Shown piece by piece: positions 50,116 through 60,975 of a DNA stretch of 64,000 nucleotides. Source of the DNA: Terriglobia bacterium (GTDB lineage Bacteria > Acidobacteriota > Terriglobia > Terriglobales > SCQP01); contig JAJPKR010000014.1 of NCBI GenBank assembly GCA_021323595.1, positions 62,001-126,000 on the forward strand, written 5' to 3'. How positions within the stretch are numbered: position 1 is the first letter of the stretch; each line of letters starts with the position of its first letter. The notes under the pieces are model-generated. The model had not been told where the DNA came from. It searched no databases and saw nothing but the letters and a program-made list of their open reading frames with translations. The translations under genes were made by a program, and so were the position numbers.

Positions 50116-50367
50116 GTGCTCTTCGACTCTTCCCACGCCGTGCCCGCCGTCATAGCGCTGGTATGCGCCGGTTTGATCGCGGCCATCTTGATCTCCCCGG
50201 TCCTTGCCTTGCCGAGCGCGGCGTTACCTGCCCATCCCTGGCTCGCACCCGCGCGAAACACTTCCCGGAGCCCGTCTTTGGCGGCGAACGCGGCCGAGCG
50301 GGCGGCGGGAGCGGCGCGAAGCGCGCGCGGCGCGACGGTCGCGACGCAGACACCGCTGTTGTGCTAG
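50116..50367 (+). CDS. Small putative membrane/secreted ORF (83 aa)
   Basis: Hydrophobic N-terminus AVIALVCAGLIAAILISPVLALP, low-complexity tail ending in Cys; weak support. Confidence 0.25.
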   Translation: MLFDSSHAVPAVIALVCAGLIAAILISPVLALPSAALPAHPWLAPARNTSRSPSLAANAAERAAGAARSARGATVATQTPLLC

Positions 50368-50469
50368 GCCGGGTTCGCCCCGGTTCCTAACCGCCCTTCC
50401 ACGGCGGATGTCCGTTCCCGCCGAGCCGTCCCGGCGACGGCCCAAGGCCATCGGCTAGAAAGGTTCAGG

Positions 50470-51438
50470 ATGATTGCCACGCGAGATGTTTGGCGTGCCT
50501 GGGGGCGCATTCTGCAGGGCCGCAAGCCGGCCCTGGCGATCGAGATCACGAAGGAGTGCCCGCTGCGCTGCCCGGGGTGTTACGCGTATGGCGCGCAACA
50601 CGTGGAGGGCGAGCGCTCGCTCCGCGACCTCACCGACTTCAACGGCGAGGAGCTGGTAAGCCGGGCGCTCGAGCTGGCGAAACAGTTGCGCCCGTTGCAC
50701 ATTTCGCTGGTCGGCGGCGATCCGCTGGTCCGCTACCGCGAGCTGGAGCGGCTGATCCCGCAACTGCTGGCCCAGGGCATCTTCGTCCAGGTCGTCACCA
50801 GCGCCTTTCGTCCACCGCCGGCCGCCTGGGCCGGCTTGGAGCGCTTCGAGCTGGTGGTTTCCATCGACGGCCTTCAGCCCGAGCACGACGCCCGGCGCAA
50901 GCCGGCCACCTACGAGCGCGTGCGGACCAATATCCGCGGCCAGCACGTGGTGGTGCACTGCACGATCACGCGGCCCATGCTCGCGCGCCGCACGGATCTC
51001 GAGGCGTTCGTGGTGGAATGGTCCCAGAATCCAGACGTCAAGAAGATCTGGTTCAGCATCTTCACGCCCCAGCGCGGCGCCGAGCTGGCCGAGACGCCGA
51101 CGCCGGACGAGCGGGCTTGGGTCATCGACGAGCTGCTGCGTTTGCGCGCGATCTACCCCAAGCTGGACATGCGGCGGGGATTGATCGAGGCGCTGCGCCA
51201 TCCGCCGGCTTCGCCCCGCCAATGCGCCTTCGCCCAGCTCACGGAAATTCGCACCGCCGACCTGCGCACCGCCATTACGCCGTGCCAGTTCGGCGGCGAT
51301 CCGGACTGCTCACGCTGCGGATGCCTGGCCTCGATGGGCCTGGAGGCGATCACGCGCCATCGCCTGCCGATCGGCGTGCGCGTCGGAACGCTGCTCGAAG
51401 CGTCGCGCTCGGCAGCGGCTCTCTGGGCCCGGCGCTGA
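50470..51438 (+). CDS. Radical SAM protein with C-terminal Cys cluster
   Basis: ITKECPLRCPGCYAYG (CX3CX2C), SLVGGDPLVRYRELERLI, VSIDGLQPEHDARR; C-terminal CQFGGDPDCSRCGC. Confidence 0.9.
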   Translation: MIATRDVWRAWGRILQGRKPALAIEITKECPLRCPGCYAYGAQHVEGERSLRDLTDFNGEELVSRALELAKQLRPLHISLVGGDPLVRYRELERLIPQLLAQGIFVQVVTSAFRPPPAAWAGLERFELVVSIDGLQPEHDARRKPATYERVRTNIRGQHVVVHCTITRPMLARRTDLEAFVVEWSQNPDVKKIWFSIFTPQRGAELAETPTPDERAWVIDELLRLRAIYPKLDMRRGLIEALRHPPASPRQCAFAQLTEIRTADLRTAITPCQFGGDPDCSRCGCLASMGLEAITRHRLPIGVRVGTLLEASRSAAALWARR

Positions 51439-51617
51439 ACGGGCCGGCGGCATCGCGCGCCGGCTCAATCGCGCGGCGCGGCCGCGGCCCAGGCGTCTTT
51501 TTCGAAGCCGACCGGGCGGTTGCGGCCGGAGGTAAACTGACTTCAGCTTTGGCGGCCGCGGCGGCCTAAGGTCTTCGCCCGGTCGTTCGGCGCGCCGGAG
51601 CAGGGTGAAGTAGAGCG

Positions 51618-52853
51618 ATGCGCGCGCGCATTCTCGCCGCCTCGGCATTTTCGGCGCTGCTGCTCGCGGCGGCCCCAGCGCGAGGGCAGCAGCGCGTGTA
51701 CGCGATCACGCCGCAGATCGTCTTTTTGCCGCAGGACGGCGTGGCGCTCGAGGCCGCCACCGGCCACGTCGCCTGGCGCATGAACCGCTTCGACGGCCGG
51801 GTGCTGACCGACGGCCGCGGCCTGCTGATCTACTCCTATCTGGCCGGCATCAACGATCTCTTGCACTTCCACGAATACCGCGTCTGCCGCGTGCACAGCG
51901 CCAACGGCAAGCGGATCTGGTGCATGATCGTGGCGCACTTGGACGATCTGGCGCTGTCGTCGTCCGGCGATCTGCTGTTCCTGCGGCAGCAGCATACGCT
52001 CGAGATTCGCGCGTCCGCCTCGGGCAGCCGGCTGGCGTCGTTCAACCTCGGCGGCTTTGACGACCCGGAGGTGCTGGCGCTGCCCGGCGACGGCGTGGCG
52101 GTTTTCTCCAGCTCGATGCGGCGCAGCCGGCTGCTCACGATCTTCTATCGGGATCAGGCGGCGCAGGCGCGGATGCGCATTTTCGACCACCCGCTGCACG
52201 CGTTTCACGGCCCGGGTCCGGGCGTGCTCTGGTACGCGCCGGCGGCGGGCCAGTTCGTTTCCATCGCCGACGGGGGACAGCCGGCGGCCTATGGCGGGGC
52301 GGCGACGGCATCGTTTCCGCGGGCGGTGACCGGCGGCGCCGGTTTTCTGATCGAACGCCAGCAGCGCGACGCCTGGGACCTTGCCGGCGGCCTCTATGCC
52401 GGCCGAACTTGGAACCGCACGCTGGGCGAGCGGGCGGCGATGTATCTTGCCGGCGGCGCCGCGCTCTTGCTCAGCGCACGAACGGAGAAAGCGGACGGCA
52501 AGGGCGGGATGGGTCCGGCCGCGGCCGCGGTGGGGACGCAAGTTCGCAGCATCGCGCTGGCGGACGGCCGGGAACGCTTTCGCGTCAGCCTGCCGGTGCA
52601 GCTCGACGTCGCGCTGCTCGACGCCGATCCCGCGCCGTCCCCCAATGCCGCCCTGCTGGGGCCGCAAGCGATCGTGCTGCTCGACGGCCGCACCGGGGCG
52701 ATCCGCTGGTGGCGCGACTACGCGCGCGATCAACTCGCCGCCCTCACCGCGCCGGCGGTTTTGGTCTGGGACAACGGCGAACTCGTGGCGCTGGCGCGCG
52801 CCAACGGCGACGTGCTGTGGCGGGTTCATTTTCGTTTGGTGGGCCACAGCTAA
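51618..52853 (+). CDS. Secreted PQQ-like / WD40-like beta-propeller protein
   Basis: Signal peptide; repeated patterns such as ALEAATGHVAWRMNRFDGRVLTDGRGLLIYSY, VLLDGRTGAIRWWRDYARDQLAALTAPAVLVWDNGELVALARANGDVLWRV. Confidence 0.75.
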   Translation: MRARILAASAFSALLLAAAPARGQQRVYAITPQIVFLPQDGVALEAATGHVAWRMNRFDGRVLTDGRGLLIYSYLAGINDLLHFHEYRVCRVHSANGKRIWCMIVAHLDDLALSSSGDLLFLRQQHTLEIRASASGSRLASFNLGGFDDPEVLALPGDGVAVFSSSMRRSRLLTIFYRDQAAQARMRIFDHPLHAFHGPGPGVLWYAPAAGQFVSIADGGQPAAYGGAATASFPRAVTGGAGFLIERQQRDAWDLAGGLYAGRTWNRTLGERAAMYLAGGAALLLSARTEKADGKGGMGPAAAAVGTQVRSIALADGRERFRVSLPVQLDVALLDADPAPSPNAALLGPQAIVLLDGRTGAIRWWRDYARDQLAALTAPAVLVWDNGELVALARANGDVLWRVHFRLVGHS

Positions 52854-52927
52854 CCCGCCCAAGCCCGGATCGCGGCGCCACCCCGCGGGCGGAGGTCACG
52901 GCGTGCGAGAATATCGCCTGAGCACTC

Positions 52928-53266
52928 ATGCGTTGGATCATCATCGGGCTTGGCATCATCACGGTGCTGCTGGCAGTCGTGCTCGCGCGCGAGAACCAGT
53001 GGTGGTTGGCGATTCCCGACGGCTTGTTCGGGCTGGGCGTGGCGTGGGTGGCGTGGGCGGATTTGCACGCCGAGCATCGTCCCGTGCCAGCCGAGCGGGC
53101 GACGGAGCCGCCGGCGGCGATTCCAGCGATGGAGTTGCGCGCTGAGCCCGCGCCTGCACCGGCGCCGCAGCCGGCACCCGCGGCCTCCGTGCCGGCCGCA
53201 CCCAGCCGTTCATCCCCGCCCCCGGCCCGCCATCGCGGGAAGCATCGCAAGCGCCATCGCCACTAG
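52928..53266 (+). CDS. Small membrane protein with Ala/Pro-rich and basic tail
   Basis: Two N-terminal TM helices, then A/P-rich linker and RHRGKHRKRHRH. Confidence 0.5.
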   Translation: MRWIIIGLGIITVLLAVVLARENQWWLAIPDGLFGLGVAWVAWADLHAEHRPVPAERATEPPAAIPAMELRAEPAPAPAPQPAPAASVPAAPSRSSPPPARHRGKHRKRHRH

Positions 53267-53414
53267 CGAGATGGCGAATCGCCGTTGACGCGCCGCAGCA
53301 AGCCTGACGCCGCGCCGGAAGCGGCGAGCAGCGGCAGCGCGAAGCGTTCAGATTCGTGGGGCGGGGGTCGCCGCTCGCGCGGGCCGCGCCTCACGGCGCG
53401 GGCGCGTGACCGGG

Positions 53415-53420
53415 TATAAT
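53415..53420 (+). promoter_or_regulatory. Perfect -10 box TATAAT upstream of the SGNH hydrolase gene
   Basis: gggtataatccg, followed by ggagga and a TTG start at 53441; no convincing -35. Confidence 0.45.
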
Positions 53421-53440
53421 CCGCCGCGGAGGAACTTACC

Positions 53441-54211
53441 TTGCGGATCGCCCTTGTGCTGCGAATCACCCTTGCCTTGTTCGCCTGCGCGCTGCTCTCG
53501 GTCTGCGCCGAAGCCCAGCTTGCCACCACCTATCAGCCGCCGAGCGCCGGCTGCTGCCTGCTGTTTCAAGCGCAGCGCCTCACCGGCGCCCTCGAAGACT
53601 GGAACCAGCTCGGCCGCTACCACGCCGACGACTTGCGGCTGGAGGCCGCCGGTCCCGCGGCCGGCCGGGTCGTGTTCATGGGCGATTCCATCACTGATTT
53701 TTGGAAGCTCGACGTCTCCTTCCCCGGCCAGCCATACGTGAATCGCGGCATCAGCGGGCAGACCACCGAGCAGATGCTGGTGCGCATGTTTCCCGACGTC
53801 ATCGACCTCAAGCCGGCGGCGATGATCATCCTGGCGGGCACGAACGACATCGCCGGCAACACCGGGCCGGAAACGGCGCGCATGGTGGAGGAAAACCTTC
53901 AGGCGATGACGGAACTGGCGGAGGCACACGGCATCAAGGTCATCCTGTGCTCGTTGACGCCGGTCAGCGATTACACCGCGCATCCGCAGACCGCCAACCG
54001 TCCGCCGCAAGATATCCTCGCCATCAATCGCTGGCTGCGCTCCTACGCGCAACAAGCGCACGCCGTCTATTGCGATTACTTCGACGCGGTCGCCGACGCC
54101 AAGGGCATGTTTCGCGAGGGCTATTCCAACGACGGCCTACACCCGAACGCGAAGGGCTACGCGCTGATGGCGCCGGTGGCGGCGGCCTGCATCGCCCGCG
54201 CGCTCAAATAA
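53441..54211 (+). CDS. Secreted SGNH/GDSL-family hydrolase
   Basis: Signal peptide, VVFMGDSITDFW, NRGISGQTTEQML, ILAGTNDIAGN, DGLHPNAKGYALMAP. Confidence 0.92.
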   Translation: MRIALVLRITLALFACALLSVCAEAQLATTYQPPSAGCCLLFQAQRLTGALEDWNQLGRYHADDLRLEAAGPAAGRVVFMGDSITDFWKLDVSFPGQPYVNRGISGQTTEQMLVRMFPDVIDLKPAAMIILAGTNDIAGNTGPETARMVEENLQAMTELAEAHGIKVILCSLTPVSDYTAHPQTANRPPQDILAINRWLRSYAQQAHAVYCDYFDAVADAKGMFREGYSNDGLHPNAKGYALMAPVAAACIARALK

Positions 54212-54270
54212 AGGACACGGCGCACGGCCGGGCGCAAGCCCGGCTCCGCCGTCCTTGCGGGGGCTTGAGA

Positions 54271-55530
54271 TCAGTCCTTGCGGACTACCAGCACGGTGCG
54301 GTCGTCGGTGAACGGGCTGTCGCCGCGAAAAGCATCGGCGGCCGACTGCAAGCGCTCGATCACCTCGCCCGGCTCGCGCCCATGCAGCGGGCGCACGACT
54401 TCGCGCACGCGCTCGGCGCCGAACTCCTCGCCTTGCTCGTTGAAGACCTCGCTCCAGCCGTCGCTATAGATCACGAGCAGATCGCCGGAGCGCAATTCGG
54501 CGATGCCGAAGCGATACTCGCCTTCGGCGTCGAGTCCGAGGAAGCGGCCGCCGACGCTCAGTTCCTCGACCTGGCCCGCGGGCCGCACCCAGAGAGCGGG
54601 CGGATGAGCGCAGTTGACGTAAAGCAAGCGCCCGTAGGCATCGGCTTCGGCGAAGAATAGAGATATCAAGTTGCGGAATTCGCCGGGCTGGAGCATGGCG
54701 CGATTGACCAGCCCGATCTTGTGCAGCAGTTTCAGCGGCAGCGAATTGGCGACGCGGAGGGCGGCGTGCAGGCCGGTCACTTGCATGGCGGCCTCGAAGC
54801 CCTTGCCCTTGGCGTCGCTCAGCGCCAGCGCCACCAGTTCGTGCTCCAGGGGAAAGACCTGGTAGTAATCGCCGCCCACCTCTTCGGCGGGCAGCGAGAG
54901 CGCGGCGATCCGGTAGCCGGGAACGGCGGGCAGCGCCGGCGGCAGCAGGCTGAGCTGCTGCTCGCGGGCCAGGGTGAGAATCTCTTGCAGGCGCGCTTGG
55001 TGATGATGGCGGTCCACGAAGAGGCGGACGAGCTGGCCCATCACCGCAAATTGGCGCTCGCGCTCGGCGCCTTCCTCGCCCGCCAAGGAATCGGTGAGCA
55101 AGCCCAGCACGCGGCTGAGGTCGCGCGCCACGGGAATCAAGATCAGATCGTACCAGCGCGGACCGGCGGCGGTGTCGCGGCGCAGACCGCGCTGGATGAA
55201 CCAGGTTTGGCCGAGCAATTTGCGCTGCAGGCTGCGCGTGGCCAGCACCGCCTCCGTGCCCGCCCAGGGCGAGGCCGTCTCGGCCGTGGCAGCCGGAGCG
55301 GCGCCCGCGCCGTCCGCGGCGCCGGCCGCCGCCAGCGCCGGCACGACGGTGTAAGCGGGCTCGTAGCGCGCCCCTCGCGGCTTGAAGCTGCCGGCGGCGG
55401 CGATGCGCAGCACGGCGCCGAATTGCCGGGCGATGCCATCGGCCAGCGCGCGCGAGAACGAGCCTTGCCGCTCTTCCCGCGAGACCGACTCGATGAAGTC
55501 GAACAGTTGGCGATCGAAGGCCGGAGGCAT
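54271..55530 (-). CDS. SpoIIE/PP2C-type serine phosphatase
   Basis: [64 protein letters not shown]. Confidence 0.88.
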   Translation of the reverse strand: MPPAFDRQLFDFIESVSREERQGSFSRALADGIARQFGAVLRIAAAGSFKPRGARYEPAYTVVPALAAAGAADGAGAAPAATAETASPWAGTEAVLATRSLQRKLLGQTWFIQRGLRRDTAAGPRWYDLILIPVARDLSRVLGLLTDSLAGEEGAERERQFAVMGQLVRLFVDRHHHQARLQEILTLAREQQLSLLPPALPAVPGYRIAALSLPAEEVGGDYYQVFPLEHELVALALSDAKGKGFEAAMQVTGLHAALRVANSLPLKLLHKIGLVNRAMLQPGEFRNLISLFFAEADAYGRLLYVNCAHPPALWVRPAGQVEELSVGGRFLGLDAEGEYRFGIAELRSGDLLVIYSDGWSEVFNEQGEEFGAERVREVVRPLHGREPGEVIERLQSAADAFRGDSPFTDDRTVLVVRKD

Positions 55531-55702
55531 GTTCTTACCTCATCGTATCAATCCGGCGGCCGCCGGCCGGACGGCGGGGAGCGGGAAGCGCGGATCGGGA
55601 AGTCGGGCGGGCGCATCGGCCGCGGCTTGCGGCCGGCGGCGCGGCGGCCCATGCCTCCGGCGCGCGGGGGCGGCGCGGCTCCGATACTCTATAAGGAGAG
55701 CG

Positions 55703-58531
55703 GTGGCCCTCCAGAACATCACGATTCGCGGCGCCCGCCAGCACAATCTCAAGGACATCGGCGCGGTGATTCCGCGCAACGCGCTGACCGTGATCACGGG
55801 ATTGAGCGGCTCGGGCAAGAGCAGCCTCGCCTTCGACACGCTCTATGCCGAGGGGCAGCGCCGCTACTGCGAAACGCTTTCGGCCTACGCCCGGCAGTTC
55901 CTCGATCAGATGGAGCGCCCGGACGTGGACGCAATCGAGGGGCTCAGTCCGGCGATCGCCATCGAGCAAAAGACCACCAGCCGCTCGCCGCGTTCGACGG
56001 TGGGCACGATCACCGAGATCTACGATTATTTGCGCCTGCTCTGGGCCTCGGTCGGCCAGCCGCGCTGCCCGCGCTGCGGCCGCGCCATCAGCCGGCAAAC
56101 GGCCGAACAGATCGTGCAGGCGCTGATGGCCTTGCCGGCGCCGGCGGGCGAGCCGGCGCGGGCGACGATCCTGGCGCCGATCGCCCGCGGGCGCAAGGGG
56201 GAGTACCGCAAGGAGCTCGAGGCGGCGCGCAAGCAAGGCTTTCCGCGCGCGCGCATCGACGGCGAGATGCGGCGCCTGGATGAGGAAGAGATCCGCCTCG
56301 ACAAGCGCAAGAATCACACCATCGAGATCGTGATCGACCGCGTGGTGCTGCGGCCCGGCGTGGAAAACCGGCTCGCGGCTTCGGTGGCGACGGCGATGAA
56401 GCTGGCCGACGGGCTGGTCTTGGCGGCGCCGGCGCAAGGGCCCGAGCAGTTGTACTCGGCGCGCCTGGCCTGCCCGGAATGCGGCATCAGCGTGCCGGCG
56501 CTGGAGCCGCGCTCGTTCTCGTTCAACAGCGCCTATGGCGCCTGCTCCGCCTGCCACGGACTGGGCAGCCGCTACGAGTTCGATCCCGCGAAGGTGATCG
56601 TGGATTGGAACAAGCCGCTGCTGGCCGGCGGGCTGGGACCGGGCTCGGGGTCGGCGTACTTGCGCCGCCTGGTCACCGCGTTCGCGCGCGAGCGCGGCAT
56701 CGCGGTGGAGACACCGCTGAGCGAGCTCTCCCGCGCCCAGCAGAAGCTGCTGCTGGAAGGCAACGGCCGCAACGGCTTCGGCGGAGTGCTCGGCTACTTG
56801 CGCGAATTGCTGGAGGAAGCCGAGAGCGAGAATGCGCGCGATTACCTGCTCGGGTTCACCTCGCCGGTGACCTGTCCGGCATGTCTGGGGAGGCGCTTGC
56901 GGCCGGAGAGCCTGGCCGTGACGGTGCAGGGGCTCTCGATCGCCGACTTCGCGGCGCTGCCGGTGGCGGCCGCGGCCGAGCGGGCGGACGCCTGGCGCTT
57001 CAGCGGGCGCGAGGCGCAGATCGCCGAGCGGCTGGTGCACGAGATCCGGCAACGGCTGCGGTTTCTGCTGAACGTCGGCCTCGGCTATCTCAGCCTGGAT
57101 CGCTCCGCCGGCACGCTCTCGGGCGGCGAGGCGCAGCGCATCCGGCTGGCGGGGCAGATCGGCTCGCAATTGCGCGGCGTGCTTTACGTCTTGGACGAGC
57201 CCTCGATCGGGCTGCACCCGCGCGACAACGGGCGGCTGCTGGCGACGCTGGCGCGCTTGCGCGACATGGGCAACACGGTGGTGGTGGTCGAGCACGACCA
57301 AGAGACCATCGAACGCGCCGATCACGTGCTGGATCTCGGCCCCGGCGCCGGCCGCCACGGCGGCGAGCTGGTGGCGGCGGGAACGCCGGCGGAGGTGGCC
57401 GCCAACCCGCGATCGCTGACCGGCCGCTACCTGGCCGGGACGCTGGAGATCCCGCTCCCCGCGCGCCGCCGCCCGCCGCGGCCGGGGCTGTCGCTGACCG
57501 TGACCGGGGCGCGCGCGCACAACCTGAAAAATATCTCGGTTTCCATTCCCGCCGGGCTGTTCACGGTGCTCACCGGCGTTTCCGGCGCGGGCAAGAGCAC
57601 GCTGGTCAACGGCATTCTGTATCCGGCGCTGATGCGCAAGCTGCACGGCTCCGCCGCGCCGGCGGGCGAGCATCAGGGGCTGCGCGGCGCCGAACTGTTC
57701 GACAAGGCGATTCGCATCGATCAGGCGCCGATCGGGCGCACGCCGCGGTCCAATCCCGCCACCTATGCCGGGGTCTTCGCGCCGATTCGCGACCTGTTCG
57801 CGCGGCTGCCGGAGGCGCGCGAGCGCGGCTACAAGCCGGGCCGCTTCAGCTTCAACGTGCGCGGCGGCCGCTGCGAGGCGTGCCAAGGCGAAGGGCAGCG
57901 GCGCATCGAGATGAACTTCTTGCCCGACGTCTTCGTGACCTGCGAAGTTTGCCGCGGCCGGCGCTACAACCAAGAGACGCTGGCGGTGCGCTATCGCGGC
58001 CGCTCCATCGCGGACGTGCTGGAGCAGCCGATCCAAGACGCGCTCGAGCTCTTCGCCGCCGTGCCGCAAATCGAGCAGAAGCTGCGCACGCTGACCGAGG
58101 TCGGCCTGGGCTACCTGCACCTCGGCCAGAGCTCGACCACGCTCTCGGGCGGCGAGGCGCAGCGGGTGAAGCTGGCCAAGGAACTGAGCCGCAAGCAAAC
58201 CGGGCGCACGATCTATTTCTTGGAAGAGCCCACGACCGGCCTGCACTTCGCCGACATTCGCCAGTTGCTGGAGGTGCTGAACCGGCTGGTCGAGCTGGGC
58301 AACACCGTGCTGGTGATCGAGCACAATCTGGACGTGATCAAGTCGGCGGACTGGATTATTGATCTGGGGCCGGAGGGCGGCGACGCGGGCGGCGAGATCG
58401 TCGCCGAGGGCACGCCGGAGCAGGTGGCGGCGCATCCGCGCAGCCATACCGGCGCCGCCCTGCGTCCCCTGCTGGCCATGCAGGCGCGGGCAGCGGCGGC
58501 GCGGCCGGAGCGTGACCCATGCGGGTGCTGA
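55703..58531 (+). CDS. uvrA: Excinuclease ABC subunit A
   Basis: GTG start behind aaggagag; [101 protein letters not shown]. Confidence 0.96.
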   Translation: MALQNITIRGARQHNLKDIGAVIPRNALTVITGLSGSGKSSLAFDTLYAEGQRRYCETLSAYARQFLDQMERPDVDAIEGLSPAIAIEQKTTSRSPRSTVGTITEIYDYLRLLWASVGQPRCPRCGRAISRQTAEQIVQALMALPAPAGEPARATILAPIARGRKGEYRKELEAARKQGFPRARIDGEMRRLDEEEIRLDKRKNHTIEIVIDRVVLRPGVENRLAASVATAMKLADGLVLAAPAQGPEQLYSARLACPECGISVPALEPRSFSFNSAYGACSACHGLGSRYEFDPAKVIVDWNKPLLAGGLGPGSGSAYLRRLVTAFARERGIAVETPLSELSRAQQKLLLEGNGRNGFGGVLGYLRELLEEAESENARDYLLGFTSPVTCPACLGRRLRPESLAVTVQGLSIADFAALPVAAAAERADAWRFSGREAQIAERLVHEIRQRLRFLLNVGLGYLSLDRSAGTLSGGEAQRIRLAGQIGSQLRGVLYVLDEPSIGLHPRDNGRLLATLARLRDMGNTVVVVEHDQETIERADHVLDLGPGAGRHGGELVAAGTPAEVAANPRSLTGRYLAGTLEIPLPARRRPPRPGLSLTVTGARAHNLKNISVSIPAGLFTVLTGVSGAGKSTLVNGILYPALMRKLHGSAAPAGEHQGLRGAELFDKAIRIDQAPIGRTPRSNPATYAGVFAPIRDLFARLPEARERGYKPGRFSFNVRGGRCEACQGEGQRRIEMNFLPDVFVTCEVCRGRRYNQETLAVRYRGRSIADVLEQPIQDALELFAAVPQIEQKLRTLTEVGLGYLHLGQSSTTLSGGEAQRVKLAKELSRKQTGRTIYFLEEPTTGLHFADIRQLLEVLNRLVELGNTVLVIEHNLDVIKSADWIIDLGPEGGDAGGEIVAEGTPEQVAAHPRSHTGAALRPLLAMQARAAAARPERDPCGC

Positions 58532-59199
58532 TCGTCGAGGATGAGCAGCGGCTGGCGGAAAACCTGGCGCGCGGCTTGCGCGAGAACGCCGGCTATGCCG
58601 TGGATATCGCCCTGGACGGCGGCCAGGGTCTGTTTCTCGCCGAAACCAGCGATTACGATCTGATCATTCTCGACCTCATGCTGCCGAAGCTGGACGGCGC
58701 CGACGTGCTGCGGCGGCTGCGCGCCGCCGGGCGCACGGTGCCGGTGCTGATCCTCACCGCGCGCGATGAAACGGAATCGGTGATCGCGCTGCTGAACGCC
58801 GGCGCCGACGATTACGTGGCCAAGCCGTTCGACTTGGGCGAATTCCTGGCGCGCGCCAAGGCGCTGATTCGCCGCGGCAAGGGCCGCCCGGCGCCGGTGC
58901 TGCGCCTGGGCGGGCTGGAGATCAACACCGCGCAGCGCTCGGTGCGCCGCCACGGCGCGGCGGTGGCGCTCACGCCGATGGAGTACCGCGTGCTGGAGTA
59001 TCTGGCGCATCGCGCCAGCGAGGTGGTTTCCAAGGAGGAGCTGCTCGAGCATCTCTACGACTACAACTGGGAAAAGTTCAGCAACGTCATCGAGGTCTAT
59101 ATCTCCGGCTTGCGGCGCAAGCTCGACGGCGGCCCCGGGCCGAAGCTGATTCAGACGCTGCGCGGCCACGGCTACATGCTGCGCGGGGAGGAGAGCTGA
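58519..59199 (+). CDS. OmpR/PhoB-family response regulator
   Basis: [32 protein letters not shown], winged-helix C-terminus [48 protein letters not shown]. Confidence 0.94.
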   Translation: MRVLIVEDEQRLAENLARGLRENAGYAVDIALDGGQGLFLAETSDYDLIILDLMLPKLDGADVLRRLRAAGRTVPVLILTARDETESVIALLNAGADDYVAKPFDLGEFLARAKALIRRGKGRPAPVLRLGGLEINTAQRSVRRHGAAVALTPMEYRVLEYLAHRASEVVSKEELLEHLYDYNWEKFSNVIEVYISGLRRKLDGGPGPKLIQTLRGHGYMLRGEES

Positions 59200-59201
59200 G
59201 C

Positions 59202-60677
59202 ATGCGCCGGGCATCGCTGACCCGCCGTCTGGTGACGGTGGTGGTGCTGGCGCAACTGCTGCTGGCGGGCGGGCTGCTGGTGGTCGGAATCGGCTACGCG
59301 CGCCGGCAGTTGTTCGCCGCCTTCGACACCGCCTTGCGCGGGCGGGCCATCAGCGTCGCCGCGCTGGTGCGATATCGCGAGAACGGACACGGCCTGGCGT
59401 TCGATCCCGCGCTCTTGCCGCCGCCCGCCGATCCGCGCCATCCCGACGTGTTTCAAATCGTCGGCCTCTCGCGCGAGGGGCGCGCGCCGATCGCGGTGTC
59501 GGCGCAGGCGCCGCCGGCGCTGCTGGCGAGCGCGGCGCGCGGCTACGTCAACGTAACCCTCGCCGGCGTGCCCTACCGCGCGCTGGTGCTGCGCGGCATG
59601 CCGGTGCTCGACACCGAAGAGGGCGTCGAGGGTCCGCCCTCGCGGCTGGACGTCGTGTACGCCTCGCCTACGCTCGACCTGCACCGCCGCATCGCCGACG
59701 TCGCCGGAACCGTGGCCGCCGCCAGTTTGCTGCTGCTGCTGATCGCCGTGGCCTTCGCCGTCTGGGCGATCCGCCGCGGGCTGGCGCCACTGCGGGCGCT
59801 GGCGGCGGAAGCCGAGTGCATCACGCCCCGGAACTGGGACTTTCACGCGCCGCCGGCGGCGCGCCAAACCGCGGAGCTGGCGCCGTTGGCCTCGGCGCTG
59901 GAACGCATGCTGGCGGGCCTGCGCGACGCCTTCCGGCGGCAGCGCAATTTTCTCGCCGATGCCGCCCACGAATTGAAGACGCCGGTGGCGATTCTCAAAT
60001 CGAGCCTGCAAACGCTCTTGCAGCGCGACCGCGACGCGGCGGAGTATCGCGCCTCGGCGCAGCGGTCGCTCGAGGACGTCGAGCGGCTGGAGTCGCTGCT
60101 GGGGCGCATGCTGCGGCTGGCCCGCGCCGAGCAGTATCTGGCCGAGCCGGGCTCGCGGCGCGCGCTGCAGCCGGTGGCGCTGGCGCTGACCTGCGAAGCC
60201 GCGCTCGACCGGCTGCGGCCGCTGGCCGAGAGCCGCGGCATCCGCATGGAGTTTCGCGCCGCCGCGCCGCTCTTCGCGCTGGGCGACGCCGAGGACCTCG
60301 AGCTGGTGTGGGTCAACTTGATCGAGAACGCGCTGCGACACAGCCCGGCGGCCAGCACCGTCGTCGTGACCGCCGCGCCGCTCGCCGGAGCGCCGGACAA
60401 GCTGGCGGTGACCGTGTCCGATCAAGGCGCGGGCATTCCCGCGAGCGAGTTACCGCATCTGTTCGAGCGGTTTCATCGTGCCGATCCCTCGCGCGCGCGG
60501 CAGACCGGCGGCTTCGGCCTTGGCTTGCCGATCTGCCAGGCGCTGGTCGAGGCTTCCGGCGGCACGATCGCCATCGCCAGCGAAGTCGGACGCGGCACGA
60601 CAGTCACAGTCACGCTGCCGCTGGCGGCGCCCGCCGCGGCGGCCGCGCCGGCGCCGGCGCCGGTCTCGGCTTCGTGA
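59202..60677 (+). CDS. Sensor histidine kinase
   Basis: N-terminal TM, HAMP-like region, FLADAAHELKTPVAILKSSLQTLL, SDQGAGIPASELPHLFERFHRAD, GFGLGLPICQALVEASGG. Confidence 0.94.
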   Translation: MRRASLTRRLVTVVVLAQLLLAGGLLVVGIGYARRQLFAAFDTALRGRAISVAALVRYRENGHGLAFDPALLPPPADPRHPDVFQIVGLSREGRAPIAVSAQAPPALLASAARGYVNVTLAGVPYRALVLRGMPVLDTEEGVEGPPSRLDVVYASPTLDLHRRIADVAGTVAAASLLLLLIAVAFAVWAIRRGLAPLRALAAEAECITPRNWDFHAPPAARQTAELAPLASALERMLAGLRDAFRRQRNFLADAAHELKTPVAILKSSLQTLLQRDRDAAEYRASAQRSLEDVERLESLLGRMLRLARAEQYLAEPGSRRALQPVALALTCEAALDRLRPLAESRGIRMEFRAAAPLFALGDAEDLELVWVNLIENALRHSPAASTVVVTAAPLAGAPDKLAVTVSDQGAGIPASELPHLFERFHRADPSRARQTGGFGLGLPICQALVEASGGTIAIASEVGRGTTVTVTLPLAAPAAAAAPAPAPVSAS

Positions 60678-60728
60678 GCCGGCCCGGCGGCCGGGCGCCC
60701 GCGCTTGCTAGAATCAAAGCAGCCGGCC

Positions 60729-60974
60729 ATGAAAGCCTTCGTGCACGTCGCCTTGAAGAAAAGCGTGTTGGATCCGCAGGGCAAGGCCATCCAAGCGGCT
60801 CTGGCCAAGCGCGGCCATCGCGGCATCGGCGACGTGCGCCAGGGAAAATGCTTCGAACTGCAGCTCGACCCGAGTCTCTCGCGCGAGGCGGCGGCGCAAG
60901 AGGTGGAGCGCGTCGCGCGTGAAGTGCTGACGAACCCGGTGATCGAGGAATATTCCGTTCGCTGGGAGGGCTAG
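60729..60974 (+). CDS. purS: Phosphoribosylformylglycinamidine synthase subunit PurS
   Basis: [33 protein letters not shown]...[13 protein letters not shown]. Confidence 0.9.
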   Translation: MKAFVHVALKKSVLDPQGKAIQAALAKRGHRGIGDVRQGKCFELQLDPSLSREAAAQEVERVAREVLTNPVIEEYSVRWEG

Positions 60975-60975
60975 C

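Noticed and set aside
55535-58447. 970-aa minus-strand ORF antisense to uvrA
   Set aside because: Arg/His/Gln-rich, no motifs; uvrA on the plus strand is unambiguous.
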